The notes beneath the pieces are model-generated. The model was not told where the DNA came from. It saw only the letters and a program-made list of their open reading frames with translations, and did not search any database. Shown piece by piece: positions 33,853 to 42,567 of a stretch of 64,000 bases of DNA. The position numbers and the translations under genes were made by a program. Positions within the stretch are counted from its first letter, which is position 1. Each line of letters begins with the position of its first letter. The stretch covers positions 1 to 64,000 of the forward strand of contig NZ_FOHO01000011.1 of the NCBI RefSeq assembly GCF_900111675.1, in the 5' to 3' direction. Origin of the DNA: Paracoccus homiensis. GTDB lineage: Bacteria; Pseudomonadota; Alphaproteobacteria; Rhodobacterales; Rhodobacteraceae.

Positions 33853-34830
33853 ATGAAGGCAGTCCTATCACTTGCCTGTGCACTGGCTTGCACCGTGTCG
33901 ACGCAGGCATTTGCCGACACCACGCTTAAATTCGCGCATGTCTACGAAACCGGCCATCCGCTGCATCAGGGCGCACTGAACGTCGCCGAACAAATCGAAG
34001 AGGCCACCGAAGGCCGCGTGAAGATCGACGTGTTCCCGGCCTCGTCCCTTGGCGAGGAACTGGCGCTGTCAGAGGGGCTGAGCCTTGGCACCGTCGACAT
34101 CATCTATACCGGCATCGGCTTTGTTTCGGCCTATTACGCACCGATCGGAATGACCGATTATCCCTTCACGCTGCGCGGCATCGACCATTGGCAGGCCTTC
34201 CGCGAAAGCGATCTGCTGGCGGGGATGAAGAAGGAACTGGGCGATGCGATGGGCGGCGTCGAGGTCGCAGCCGTCAGCTATTACGGCGCACGCCATGTGA
34301 CCGCGAACAAACCGGTACTGCAACCTTCCGACATGGACGGGCTGAAGATCCGCGTCCCGAACGCGCCGGCCTATCTGATCTTCCCCGAGGCGACGGGCGC
34401 GAACCCGACGCCGATGGCCTTTTCAGAAGTGTATCTGGGCCTGCAGCAGGGTGTCGTTGATGCCCAGGAAAACCCGCTGACGACGATTCAGGCCAAGAAG
34501 CTGTACGAGGTCCAAAGCGATATCAGCCTGACCGGTCACATCATGAATTCGACCCTGACGCTGGTCTCGCCCATGGCCTATTCCCGCATGAGCGACGAAG
34601 ACGCAGACCTGCTGCGCGGCCTTCTGCGCGACAACGCAACGACGGTCACCGAACAGATCGTCGCCGCCGAGGGTGAACTGGCGGACTGGTTCCGCGATCA
34701 GGGCGTGAATGTCCATGACGTGGACCGCAAGCCCTTCATCGACGCCGTGACCCCCGTGCTGCTGGAATCCGACGTGCCCTTCACGCGCGAACAATATGAC
34801 GCCTTGCAGGCCCTGCCCGGCAACGAGTGA
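33853..34830 (+). CDS. dctP: TRAP transporter solute-binding protein (DctP), second set
   Basis: 325-residue periplasmic receptor. The signal peptide ends at AFA near residue 22, and the mature protein begins DTTLKFAHVYETGHPLHQGA. DMDGLKIRVPNAPAYLIF carries the arginine expected to hold a carboxylate; LGLQQGVVDAQENPLTTI is the family's C-terminal lobe motif. GGGAGGGG stands before the ATG. It shares little beyond family features with the DctP at 22.4 kb, so it probably has a different ligand. Confidence 0.88.
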   Translation: MKAVLSLACALACTVSTQAFADTTLKFAHVYETGHPLHQGALNVAEQIEEATEGRVKIDVFPASSLGEELALSEGLSLGTVDIIYTGIGFVSAYYAPIGMTDYPFTLRGIDHWQAFRESDLLAGMKKELGDAMGGVEVAAVSYYGARHVTANKPVLQPSDMDGLKIRVPNAPAYLIFPEATGANPTPMAFSEVYLGLQQGVVDAQENPLTTIQAKKLYEVQSDISLTGHIMNSTLTLVSPMAYSRMSDEDADLLRGLLRDNATTVTEQIVAAEGELADWFRDQGVNVHDVDRKPFIDAVTPVLLESDVPFTREQYDALQALPGNE

Positions 34831-34889
34831 TGTCAGATCGGCCCGGAAGCGCAGGACGTTTCCGGTGCGCCTTTCAAGGAGTAGCCGAA

Positions 34890-35429
34890 TTGGCGACCAC
34901 CACAGACGACAATTTCGAGGATTACGAAGAGGTCACCGACGATATCAGCCAGATCCGATGGGAAGACGCGCCCGCCCTGGCGCTGTTCACGTTCATGATC
35001 CTGATCGTCGGATTGCAGTTCTTCACACGCTATGCGCTGAATGACAGCCTGGCCTGGACCGAAGAGGCCGCGCGCTATTGCCTGATCATGCTGACCTTTC
35101 TTGGGTCGGCGATCTGCGTGCGTCAGGGCAGCCACCTTCTGATCGGCGTGATCTTCCGCCACCTGCCCCGGCCTGCCATCAAGCCGCTGGCGATGTTCAA
35201 CGAACTGGCCATGGCGGGCTTTTTCGGCGGGCTGGCCTGGCTTGGGCTGACCATGATCGAGCGCACCTCGCGGCAGATGATGATCACGCTGCCCTTCCCG
35301 AAATCCTACGCCTATACGGTGATCACGCTCGGCTGCGGACTGGCGATGCTGTATGGGATTGTGAACCTTCTGCGGATCGCGCGGCGCACGCCCGAAGACA
35401 TCGCATCTCGCGCCATCGGGGGCATCTGA
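34890..35429 (+). CDS. dctQ: TRAP transporter small permease (DctQ), second set
   Basis: About 179 residues with four membrane helices after an acidic, soluble N-terminal stretch (TDDNFEDYEEVTDD). I placed the start at a TTG because AAGGAG lies eight bases before it and the acidic stretch begins right there; the alternative ATG at 34830 overlaps the dctP stop but would add 20 arginine-rich residues without a ribosome site. The family region FFTRYALNDSLAWTEEAARY is intact. Confidence 0.8.
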   Translation: MATTTDDNFEDYEEVTDDISQIRWEDAPALALFTFMILIVGLQFFTRYALNDSLAWTEEAARYCLIMLTFLGSAICVRQGSHLLIGVIFRHLPRPAIKPLAMFNELAMAGFFGGLAWLGLTMIERTSRQMMITLPFPKSYAYTVITLGCGLAMLYGIVNLLRIARRTPEDIASRAIGGI

Positions 35430-35432
35430 GCC

Positions 35433-36710
35433 ATGCCGATGTTTCTTCTGTTCGCGCTGCTGGCGGTCCTGCTGATCATTGGCGTGCCTGTCGGGGTGGC
35501 GCTGGGGCTTGCGTCCTTTGCCTATGTCATTGTTGCCGGACTGCCCGATGTCGTTGTCCTGCACAGCATGGTCGGCGGGGTCGACAGCTTTCCCTTGCTG
35601 GCCGTTCCTTTCTTCATTCTGGCCGGGCACCTGATGAATACCGGCGGCATCACGGAACGCCTGTTCGCCTTTGCCCGCGCGCTGATCGGCTGGATGCCCG
35701 GCGGGTTGGGCCATGTGAATGTCGGCGCCAGCGTCCTGTTCGCCGGAATGTCGGGCGCCGCGGTCGCGGATGCGGGCGGCCTTGGCAATGTCGAGATCAA
35801 GGCGATGCGCAAGGCGGGCTATGACGTCGATTTCGCGGTCGGCGTGACGGCGGCTTCCTCGACCATCGGGCCGATCATCCCGCCCTCGCTGCCGATGATC
35901 GTCTACGGCGTCATGGCGTCCGCCTCGATCGGGCAATTGTTCATGGCTGGGATGGTGCCGGGCATGTTGATGGCGGTGTCGCTGATGATCATGGTGGCGT
36001 GGTGTTCGTGGCGGCGCGGCTATCCGCGCGACGACGGGTTCAGCCTGCGCCATGCCGCTGTCAGTTTTCGCCATGCCTTCCTGCCGCTGATGACACCCGC
36101 TCTGATCGTCGGCGGGATCACCACCGGCGCGTTCACCCCGACCGAGGCCGCCGTCGCCGCAGTGGCCTGGACCCTGTTTCTGGGCATTGTCGTCTATCGG
36201 TCCCTGACCTGGCGACATCTTCTGCGCGTCATGTTCGACACGTTGCAGACCACCGGGGCGATCCTTCTGATCATCGCCAGCGCGGCGATCTTTGCGTGGA
36301 TTCTGGTGTCGAACCAGATCGCGGCCCATCTTTCGGGGTCGATCCTGTCAATCTCGGACAGCCCGGCCTTCGTGATGCTGGCGATCCTATTGATCGTCCT
36401 TGTGCTTGGGCTGTTTCTGGAAACCGTCGCGGCGATCACCATTCTGGTGCCGGTGCTGCTGCCCGTTGCCACCTCGGTCGGGATCGATCCGGTCCATCTG
36501 GGCGTGGTCATCGTGCTGGCGCTGATGATCGGATTGCTGACGCCGCCTGTCGGTCTGGTCCTGTATGTGCTGGCGGCGGTATCGGGCGTCAGCTTCGATC
36601 GCTGCGTCCGGGCGACTGCGCCTTTCCTGATCCCGCTGGTCGCGGTCTTGCTGCTGGTGGCCTTCGTTCCACAATTGTCGCTGGCCTTGCCGATGGCGGT
36701 CGGCAAGTGA
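35433..36710 (+). CDS. dctM: TRAP transporter large permease (DctM), second set
   Basis: 425-residue membrane subunit with about 12 hydrophobic segments. SFPLLAVPFFILAGHLMNTG, FAGMSGAAVADAGGLGNVE and STIGPIIPPSLPMIVYGVM are standard DctM landmarks, and FTPTEAAVAAVAW follows. It completes the P-Q-M operon. No catabolic enzyme gene accompanies this transporter in the window. Confidence 0.9.
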   Translation: MPMFLLFALLAVLLIIGVPVGVALGLASFAYVIVAGLPDVVVLHSMVGGVDSFPLLAVPFFILAGHLMNTGGITERLFAFARALIGWMPGGLGHVNVGASVLFAGMSGAAVADAGGLGNVEIKAMRKAGYDVDFAVGVTAASSTIGPIIPPSLPMIVYGVMASASIGQLFMAGMVPGMLMAVSLMIMVAWCSWRRGYPRDDGFSLRHAAVSFRHAFLPLMTPALIVGGITTGAFTPTEAAVAAVAWTLFLGIVVYRSLTWRHLLRVMFDTLQTTGAILLIIASAAIFAWILVSNQIAAHLSGSILSISDSPAFVMLAILLIVLVLGLFLETVAAITILVPVLLPVATSVGIDPVHLGVVIVLALMIGLLTPPVGLVLYVLAAVSGVSFDRCVRATAPFLIPLVAVLLLVAFVPQLSLALPMAVGK

Positions 36711-36875
36711 CCCGAATGCCCGTGGTTTTCGATGATGTTCGGGACCGCGGATCACGTGCTGCAAGCATTCCGGTAGACCCATCCGGACTGGGACTTTTCC
36801 GCCTATGCGGTGAAGGGACAGGCACCGAGGCTCCTGGCCTATCGGCGCGGCCTGCCGCTGACCATCTTATCCTGA
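36711..36875 (+). pseudogene. Possible gene remnant after dctM, interrupted by a stop
   Basis: In frame with, and immediately after, the dctM stop, this stretch reads PECPWFSMMFGTADHVLQAF, an R, a TAG stop (36774-36776), then THPDWDFSAYAVKGQAPRLL up to LTIL and TGA. Third codon positions are mostly G or C, as in the real genes, and the two halves share one frame. It looks like the broken tail of a small protein gene that I do not recognise. Chance cannot be excluded. Confidence 0.3.
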
Positions 36876-36880
36876 AAGAA

Positions 36881-36906
36881 CCGTGGCCCCGCATCCGGGG
36901 CCACGG
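36881..36906. terminator. Strong hairpin between convergent dctM and RND genes
   Basis: Perfect 10-bp stem CCGTGGCCCC / GGGGCCACGG with loop GCATCC. On the minus strand it is followed by TTCTTTC, so it most likely ends the RND operon, 20 bases after that stop. It may also act on the plus strand. Confidence 0.65.
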
Positions 36907-36925
36907 CGGATTGGCATGACAGGTG

Positions 36926-39900
36926 CTAAAGCGTGGGCTGAATCGCTGCCTCGGCCTTATGTTCGCGGCTGAACAGCACATAGTAGAAGGTCGGCGCGGC
37001 GATCAGGGTCAGGATCGTCGCAAAAGCCAGCCCGCCCATGATCGTCACCGACATCGAGGCGAAGAACGGGTCCCACAACAGCGGCGCCATGCCCAGGATC
37101 GTCGTCGCCGCCGCCAGAACCACGGGCCGCAGACGCGAGGTCGATGCCTCGATGATCGCGTGGCGGAAGGGCACGCCCTCGGCGCGGACCAGATCGATTT
37201 CCTCTACCAGCACGATGCCGTTCTTCAGCAACATCCCCGACAGCGATAAAAGGCCCAGCAGCGCGGTGAAGGAAAACGGCAACCCGGTGATCAGCAGGCC
37301 GATCACCACACCGTTCACCGCCATCGGCACCAGCAGCCAGACGATCAGCGGCTGACGCAACCGGCCGAACAGCAGGATCGAGATCAGGATCATGATCAGG
37401 ATCGTCATCGGCAATTGCCCGCCCAGGCTTTCCTGCGCATCGGTGCTGCTTTCATATTCGCCGCCCCATTCCATGCGATAGCCACTGGGCATCGGCACGG
37501 CCTCGACCGCGTCGCGGATCCGGGCAAAGACCGCCGAGGCGTTGGTGCCGCTTGGCAGGCCCGCCTCGACCGTGATCGTGGGCACGCGGTTACGCCGCTG
37601 AATCAGGGTGTTGCGCGGCTGCCAGCCGATCTGGTCGATCAGCTGTTCCATCCGCAGGTAATCGCCCGCCGCATCGGAATAGATCATCTGCTCCCACAGA
37701 TCGGGGGTTTCCCCGAATTCGCGCGACCGGATGCGGATGGGGATCTGCCGGTCGCCTTCCTGATAGGTGGCAACGGTCATGCCCTCGGTCGCCATCAGGC
37801 TGGCATCGGCAATGTCGGAGCGTGTGATGCCCGCCGTCTGCGCACGCTGGGTGGCATATTGCGGCACCAGCACGGGTTCGTATTCGCGCCAATCCGTGCG
37901 GATATCCATCAGCGGCGCGTCCTGCGCCTTCAGCGTATCGCTGACCTGCTGGGCCAGATCGCGCAGCACCGCCGGATCGGACCCTGAAATCCGCGCCTGA
38001 ATCGGCGCCCCGCCGCCCGGCCCGAAGGCCAGGCGTTCGGTGCGGAACTCGCCCGCGAACAAGGTCTCGCGGCCAAAGGCATTCAGATCGTCCAGCAGGG
38101 GCGGAATCGCGTCCAGCGTTTCGGTCCTGATGATCAGATGCCCATAGGTCGGCATTGATTCCTCGGGCGAATAGGTCAGCATGAAGCGCGTGGCGCCACC
38201 GCCGACGAAGCTTGCCACCGAGGTGACGTCATCGCGTTGCAGCAGCCAATCCTCGGCTTGTTCCAGATCGCGCGATACCGCCTGAATGTCGCTGCCCTGC
38301 GGCAGCTTGTAATGAGCGTAGAAAATCGGCGTGCTGCTGTCGGGAAAGAACTGCTGCGGAACCTGGGCAAAGCCGCGATAGCACAGCGCCGTCACCACGA
38401 CCAAGCCGGCCAGAAACAGCCAGCGCACGCGCAATGACAAGCCCAGCACCTTGCGATAGGCGTTGAAGATCGGGCCGGAATAGCCGTCATCGCCTTCGTT
38501 GCCGCGCTTGAACACGTAATGCGCCAGCAGCGGCGTGACGGTCAGCGCCAGCACCCAGGACAGCAATAGCGAGATCCCGACGACAGCGAACAGCGAGAAC
38601 AGGAATTCGCCGGTCGCGTCGGGCGAAAGCCCGATCCCGGCAAAAGCCATGATCCCGATGACGGTCGCGCCCAGCAGCGGCAACTGGATGCGGCTTGCGC
38701 CCTCATCCGCCGCCTCGCGAGATGTCTTGCCGCCCTGCATCTTGATCTGCATCGCCTCGGCCACGACGATCGAATTGTCGACCAGCATCCCCATGGCGAT
38801 GATCAGCGCCCCAAGCGAGATCCGCTCCATCTCGATGCCGCCAAGCGCCATGAAGAAGAAGGTGCCGATCACGTTCAGAAACAGCGTCGCGCCGACAACC
38901 ACCGCAGACCGCCACCCCATGAACACCGCCAGCACGATCACCACCAGCGCGACCGACATGGCCAGGTTCTTCAGAAACCCGGTCGAGGATTCATCGACCA
39001 CGACATGCTGCTGATAGATCGGGTGGAATTCAACGCCATGAGGAAGATCGCCGCGCAGGTCCTGCAGCTTTGCATCCACGCGATTGCCGATATCGACGAT
39101 GTTTTCCGACGCGATCCCGGCGACACCCAGGGTGAACGCCTCTTGCCCGTTAAAACGGATGATTTGGCCCGGCGTTTCGACGCGGCCCCGTTCGACCGTG
39201 GCGATATCGGTCATCTGAACGACCGTGCTGCCGACATTGATGGTCAATTCGCGCAGCGCGTCCACGCTGTCGGTGCTGCGCGGCACGTCCAGATCGAACC
39301 GCTTGCCATCCGCGGCCAGCGACCCGGCCGAGGCGATCTGCGCGGCGGCCCTGATCTGTTGGGTCAGCGCGGCGGGCGGGACGCCCAGATTGGACGCGAT
39401 GGCCATGTCGGGCATGACATAGACCGCCTCTTCGGGCAGGCCCGCGACCGACACGTCGGAAACACCGTCGACGGTCAGGATCTCGCGCCGAAGAAAGCTG
39501 GAAATCTCGTGGATCTCGGCATCGGAAAAACCCGGCGCGGTCACGGCGAAATAGATGCCGAAGACATCGCCGAAATCGTCGTTGACGATGGGCTGGGCCG
39601 CGCCTTCGGGCAGTTGCCCGGCGGCATCGGCGACGCGGTTGCGCAGCTCGTCCCAGACCTGCGGCAGCTCATCGCCCTTGACCGTCGGCAGGATTTCCAC
39701 GTCGATGCGCGACTGGCCGGGCTTGTTCGATGAGGTCACGGTGTCCAGCACGCCCATCTGCTGGATCGCGGATTCCAGCGGCTCGGTCACTTCGCGCGCG
39801 ACCTGCGCCGCCGAGGCGCCCGGATAGCTGGTAAAGACCACCGCCGTCTTGATCGTGAAGGCCGGGTCTTCCAACCGCCCGACATTCAGATAGCCCCACA

Positions 39901-39976
39901 GCCCGCCCCCCAGACAGCCCAGGATCAGCAGCCAGGTCAGCAGCGAGGCTTCGATTGCCTTGCGTGCAAGGTTCAT
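36926..39976 (-). CDS. RND efflux transporter permease subunit
   Basis: 1016-residue inner-membrane proton-driven pump of the AcrB/hydrophobe-efflux family. One helix at the N-terminus precedes a large periplasmic domain, then the helix-four region LGALIIAMGMLVDNSIVVAE, and the second half repeats this layout (GLLSLSGMLLKNGIVLVEEI). In helix four the second of the AcrB-type aspartate pair is asparagine (VDN instead of VDD), as in some other RND branches. It overlaps the adaptor gene by four bases. There is no outer-membrane channel gene beside it, so it must share one. The exported compound is unknown. Confidence 0.88.
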   Translation of the reverse strand: MNLARKAIEASLLTWLLILGCLGGGLWGYLNVGRLEDPAFTIKTAVVFTSYPGASAAQVAREVTEPLESAIQQMGVLDTVTSSNKPGQSRIDVEILPTVKGDELPQVWDELRNRVADAAGQLPEGAAQPIVNDDFGDVFGIYFAVTAPGFSDAEIHEISSFLRREILTVDGVSDVSVAGLPEEAVYVMPDMAIASNLGVPPAALTQQIRAAAQIASAGSLAADGKRFDLDVPRSTDSVDALRELTINVGSTVVQMTDIATVERGRVETPGQIIRFNGQEAFTLGVAGIASENIVDIGNRVDAKLQDLRGDLPHGVEFHPIYQQHVVVDESSTGFLKNLAMSVALVVIVLAVFMGWRSAVVVGATLFLNVIGTFFFMALGGIEMERISLGALIIAMGMLVDNSIVVAEAMQIKMQGGKTSREAADEGASRIQLPLLGATVIGIMAFAGIGLSPDATGEFLFSLFAVVGISLLLSWVLALTVTPLLAHYVFKRGNEGDDGYSGPIFNAYRKVLGLSLRVRWLFLAGLVVVTALCYRGFAQVPQQFFPDSSTPIFYAHYKLPQGSDIQAVSRDLEQAEDWLLQRDDVTSVASFVGGGATRFMLTYSPEESMPTYGHLIIRTETLDAIPPLLDDLNAFGRETLFAGEFRTERLAFGPGGGAPIQARISGSDPAVLRDLAQQVSDTLKAQDAPLMDIRTDWREYEPVLVPQYATQRAQTAGITRSDIADASLMATEGMTVATYQEGDRQIPIRIRSREFGETPDLWEQMIYSDAAGDYLRMEQLIDQIGWQPRNTLIQRRNRVPTITVEAGLPSGTNASAVFARIRDAVEAVPMPSGYRMEWGGEYESSTDAQESLGGQLPMTILIMILISILLFGRLRQPLIVWLLVPMAVNGVVIGLLITGLPFSFTALLGLLSLSGMLLKNGIVLVEEIDLVRAEGVPFRHAIIEASTSRLRPVVLAAATTILGMAPLLWDPFFASMSVTIMGGLAFATILTLIAAPTFYYVLFSREHKAEAAIQPTL

Positions 39977-41043
39977 GGCTGCCCCCCGTCATCCGACAGA
40001 CCGGCAAAGCGACGCACACGGTCGCCATCGGACAGCATGGCCGCGCCTGCAGCCACGATGGTCGCGCCGTGCTCCGGCCCCTCGATCATGCGGAAAGAGG
40101 TGCCCGATCCGGGCTCGATCACCACGTCATGGGCAGTCAGCGTTCCGGTCTGCGCGTCGCCGTCATCGGCGGCAAAGACCAGCACCTGCGCCGTGCCATC
40201 GGGCGTGAAACGCAATGCGCTGGCAGGCAGGATCACCACGCCATTGCCATCCGCGCGCGAGATTTCGGTCAGCACGGTCGCCGAGGCGCCGGGCAACAGA
40301 TGGTCGGGCGTGTCCGTCGTCAGCGCGAAGGACACGCGATAGGTCTGGCCCACCTCGGTCGCCTCGGCGGTCAATTCGCGAAATTCCAGCGGATACAGCG
40401 GGCCGTCATGGGTCAGCCGCGCCTTGGCCGCGAATTCCGGCTGTTCGCCGAACTTGCGAAACAGGATCTCGGGGGCCTTTATCTCGATCTGGATCTCGCT
40501 CATATCATGGGCGCGCACGATCGGCTCGCCCGCCGCGATGGTCGCATAACGGTCCGCCAGACGCTGCGAGATCAGCGCGTCGAACGGCGCGATCAGGGCC
40601 GCATCCTCAAGGTTTTCGACCGCATCGTCATAGCCGACCTGCGCCACGTCGCGGGCGGTGCGGGCATCGTCGATATCGGCTTGCGGCACGATCCCGGCGC
40701 CCAGTTCGGTCACGCGTTTCAACTGTCTTTCGGCCTGATCCAGCTGGGCCTGCGCCTCGCGCACCGCGCGTTCGAAGGGACCGGTATCCAATTTGCCCAG
40801 CAGATCGCCCTGCTTGACGAATTCGCCTTCGCGGATGGGCAATTCCTCGATCTGGCCGCCGGCGCGGAAGGACAGATCGACGGTATTCCGCGCCGTGATC
40901 CGGCCAAAGAAACGGCGACTGACGACATCCTGCGACGGCTGTACCACCATCAGCTTGGCCGGTCGCAGATCCTCCTGCGCCAAGGCCGGGACGGCGCAGA
41001 GCAGCGCAAGCAGCCCGGAAACAAGAAGAGAGAGTGATCTCAT
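39973..41043 (-). CDS. RND efflux periplasmic adaptor (membrane fusion protein)
   Basis: 356-residue adaptor. The signal peptide ends at ALA near residue 22 with no lipobox, so it is soluble or membrane-associated. GRITARNTVDLSFRAGGQIE begins the lipoyl/barrel-sandwich half, EAQAQLDQAERQLKRVTEL forms the helical hairpin, and APFDALISQRLADRYATIAA returns to the barrel. It is divergent from the TetR gene, whose operator lies in the shared promoter region. Confidence 0.88.
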   Translation of the reverse strand: MRSLSLLVSGLLALLCAVPALAQEDLRPAKLMVVQPSQDVVSRRFFGRITARNTVDLSFRAGGQIEELPIREGEFVKQGDLLGKLDTGPFERAVREAQAQLDQAERQLKRVTELGAGIVPQADIDDARTARDVAQVGYDDAVENLEDAALIAPFDALISQRLADRYATIAAGEPIVRAHDMSEIQIEIKAPEILFRKFGEQPEFAAKARLTHDGPLYPLEFRELTAEATEVGQTYRVSFALTTDTPDHLLPGASATVLTEISRADGNGVVILPASALRFTPDGTAQVLVFAADDGDAQTGTLTAHDVVIEPGSGTSFRMIEGPEHGATIVAAGAAMLSDGDRVRRFAGLSDDGGQP

Positions 41044-41232
41044 GAGAAACCTTCGAAGTGAAACCTGAAATGGGGGAAAGGTGGCGGGCGTCTGGACGGA
41101 TGCCGCCCTCATGGCCCTGGCGCGTCATGACGACGACCGGGCCGCACGCGCAGCCGGGTCACAGCCCGTGTTCCGGAAAATTGCGAAATCATGTGCGATA
41201 TGCCTTCAAACTTCAGCGGATCTTGGCTAGAC

Positions 41233-41260
41233 AATTACGGAACCGGGCAGTTCCGGAATT
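41233..41260. promoter_or_regulatory. 28-bp inverted repeat, probable TetR operator
   Basis: AATT-A-CGGAAC, six-base centre CGGGCA, GTTCCG-G-AATT: 11-base arms with a single mismatch, lying 23 bases before the TetR start in the divergent RND/TetR promoter. A matching half site GTTCCGGAA occurs at 41170-41178. Size and placement fit a TetR dimer site. Confidence 0.7.
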
Positions 41261-41282
41261 CTTTAGCGAGGTTCCCGTCAAA

Positions 41283-41954
41283 GTGAAAGCCGAAATCAAG
41301 GAACTGACCCGAGGTTGCCGTTTGCGCGGCAGGCCCCCTTCGGCGGGGGCGGCGGAAAGGATCGTCGAGGCCGCAACCGCGCTGTTTCTTGGCAAGGGTT
41401 ACGGGGCCACGACCATGCAGGATGTCGCGCGGCGCTTTGGCGGATCCAAGCAGACCATCTATGCCCGCTTTCCCGACAAGAAGGCGCTGCTGGAGGCTGT
41501 CGTGACCGCCTTCACCGAACGCAAGTTGCAGACCCCGCGCCAGCTTGCCGCCGCTGACGGCCCGGCGGATCAGATATTGCGGCAACTGGCCCGCGCCATG
41601 CTGAACGCGATCATGGACCGCGACTCGGTCATGATGCTGCGGCTGGTGATTTCGGAATGCCAGGCCGCGCCCGATCTGGCCGAAATGATGGAGCGGCGCT
41701 GGCGTCGACCGGGGCTTGAGATGGTTCAGCTGGTGATGGAACGTCTGATCGCGCAGGGTCAGTTACAGGGCGATGCCGGGTTTCTGGCCCGGCATTTCTG
41801 CGAATCCGTCCTGCTGCCGCATGCGTGGGATTCGCTGTTCGAAATGGGCGAACTGACGGTGACGGCAGACAGGCTGCAGGTTCTGGACGCGGCAGTCGAT
41901 TTTTTCCTGTCGGCGGCAGCGCCGAAAGATGCCGTCAGCCCGCGACCGGGCTGA
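41283..41954 (+). CDS. TetR-family transcriptional regulator of the RND pump
   Basis: 223 residues from a GTG start preceded by GAGG; longer readings add a poorly conserved arginine-rich N-terminus and run through the operator. The helix-turn-helix spans about residues 20-65 (AERIVEAATALFLGKGYGAT, GGSKQTIYARFPDKKALLEA). The ligand domain is typical of AcrR/TetR_C members. It is divergent from the RND genes and most likely represses them. The inducer is unknown. Confidence 0.85.
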   Translation: MKAEIKELTRGCRLRGRPPSAGAAERIVEAATALFLGKGYGATTMQDVARRFGGSKQTIYARFPDKKALLEAVVTAFTERKLQTPRQLAAADGPADQILRQLARAMLNAIMDRDSVMMLRLVISECQAAPDLAEMMERRWRRPGLEMVQLVMERLIAQGQLQGDAGFLARHFCESVLLPHAWDSLFEMGELTVTADRLQVLDAAVDFFLSAAAPKDAVSPRPG

Positions 41955-41960
41955 CCGGGC

Positions 41961-42431
41961 CTACCGCGCGGCGACGGGCAGCTTGCTGGAAGCCTTCATC
42001 TCTTTCAGCGACAGGTTCGAACGGATGCTGGTCACGCCCGGAAGCCGGCGCAGGGTGCTGTCCACGAAGCTGCTGTAATCATCCAGATCACGCGCCACGA
42101 CGATCAGCAGAAAATCATCTGCGCCGGTCGTGTTGTGGCAGGACAGTATGTTCGGCGTGGTCTGCACGATGCGCTGAAACTCGGCCGTAGCGGCCTGATC
42201 ATGTTCCGAACAGCGCAGCTGCACGAATGCCATCACACCCAACCCCAGCTTGCGGCGATTCAGATTGGCCTGATAGCCCTCGATGACACCGCTTTCCTCA
42301 AGCCGCTTCAGGCGGCGCCAGCAGGGCGTCTCGCTCATACCCAGATGCTCGGACAGTCTGGCATTGGTCATGCGGCCATCATCCTGCAACAGCGACAAGA
42401 GCCGGGCATTGACAGCATCGATATCAGGCAT
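41961..42431 (-). CDS. Lrp/AsnC-family regulator
   Basis: 156-residue regulator: helix-turn-helix (about residues 3-55, DAVNARLLSLLQDDGRMTNA, LGMSETPCWRRLKRLEESG) and a C-terminal RAM domain (AFVQLRCSEHDQ to the end). The ATG at 42431 follows GAAGGGG. It diverges from the alcohol dehydrogenase gene across 136 bases that hold an inverted repeat, so it probably controls that gene. Confidence 0.85.
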   Translation of the reverse strand: MPDIDAVNARLLSLLQDDGRMTNARLSEHLGMSETPCWRRLKRLEESGVIEGYQANLNRRKLGLGVMAFVQLRCSEHDQAATAEFQRIVQTTPNILSCHNTTGADDFLLIVVARDLDDYSSFVDSTLRRLPGVTSIRSNLSLKEMKASSKLPVAAR

Positions 42432-42467
42432 GGGCAGAAACCCCTTCAAATTCGTCACAACAGAAAA

Positions 42468-42492
42468 GATATTGCCCCATTATTCGAATATC
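42468..42492. promoter_or_regulatory. Inverted repeat in the Lrp/alcohol dehydrogenase gap
   Basis: GATATT and AATATC at 42468-42473 and 42487-42492, 13 bases apart, in the only AT-rich part of the gap. A candidate Lrp-type site or promoter element; no other evidence. Confidence 0.4.
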
Positions 42493-42567
42493 AGGCCAGG
42501 AATGGCAATGGATTTGCCGCTGCACTTCCTATGATCGCCACCGAAACTCAATCAGCACGAGGTCGCG

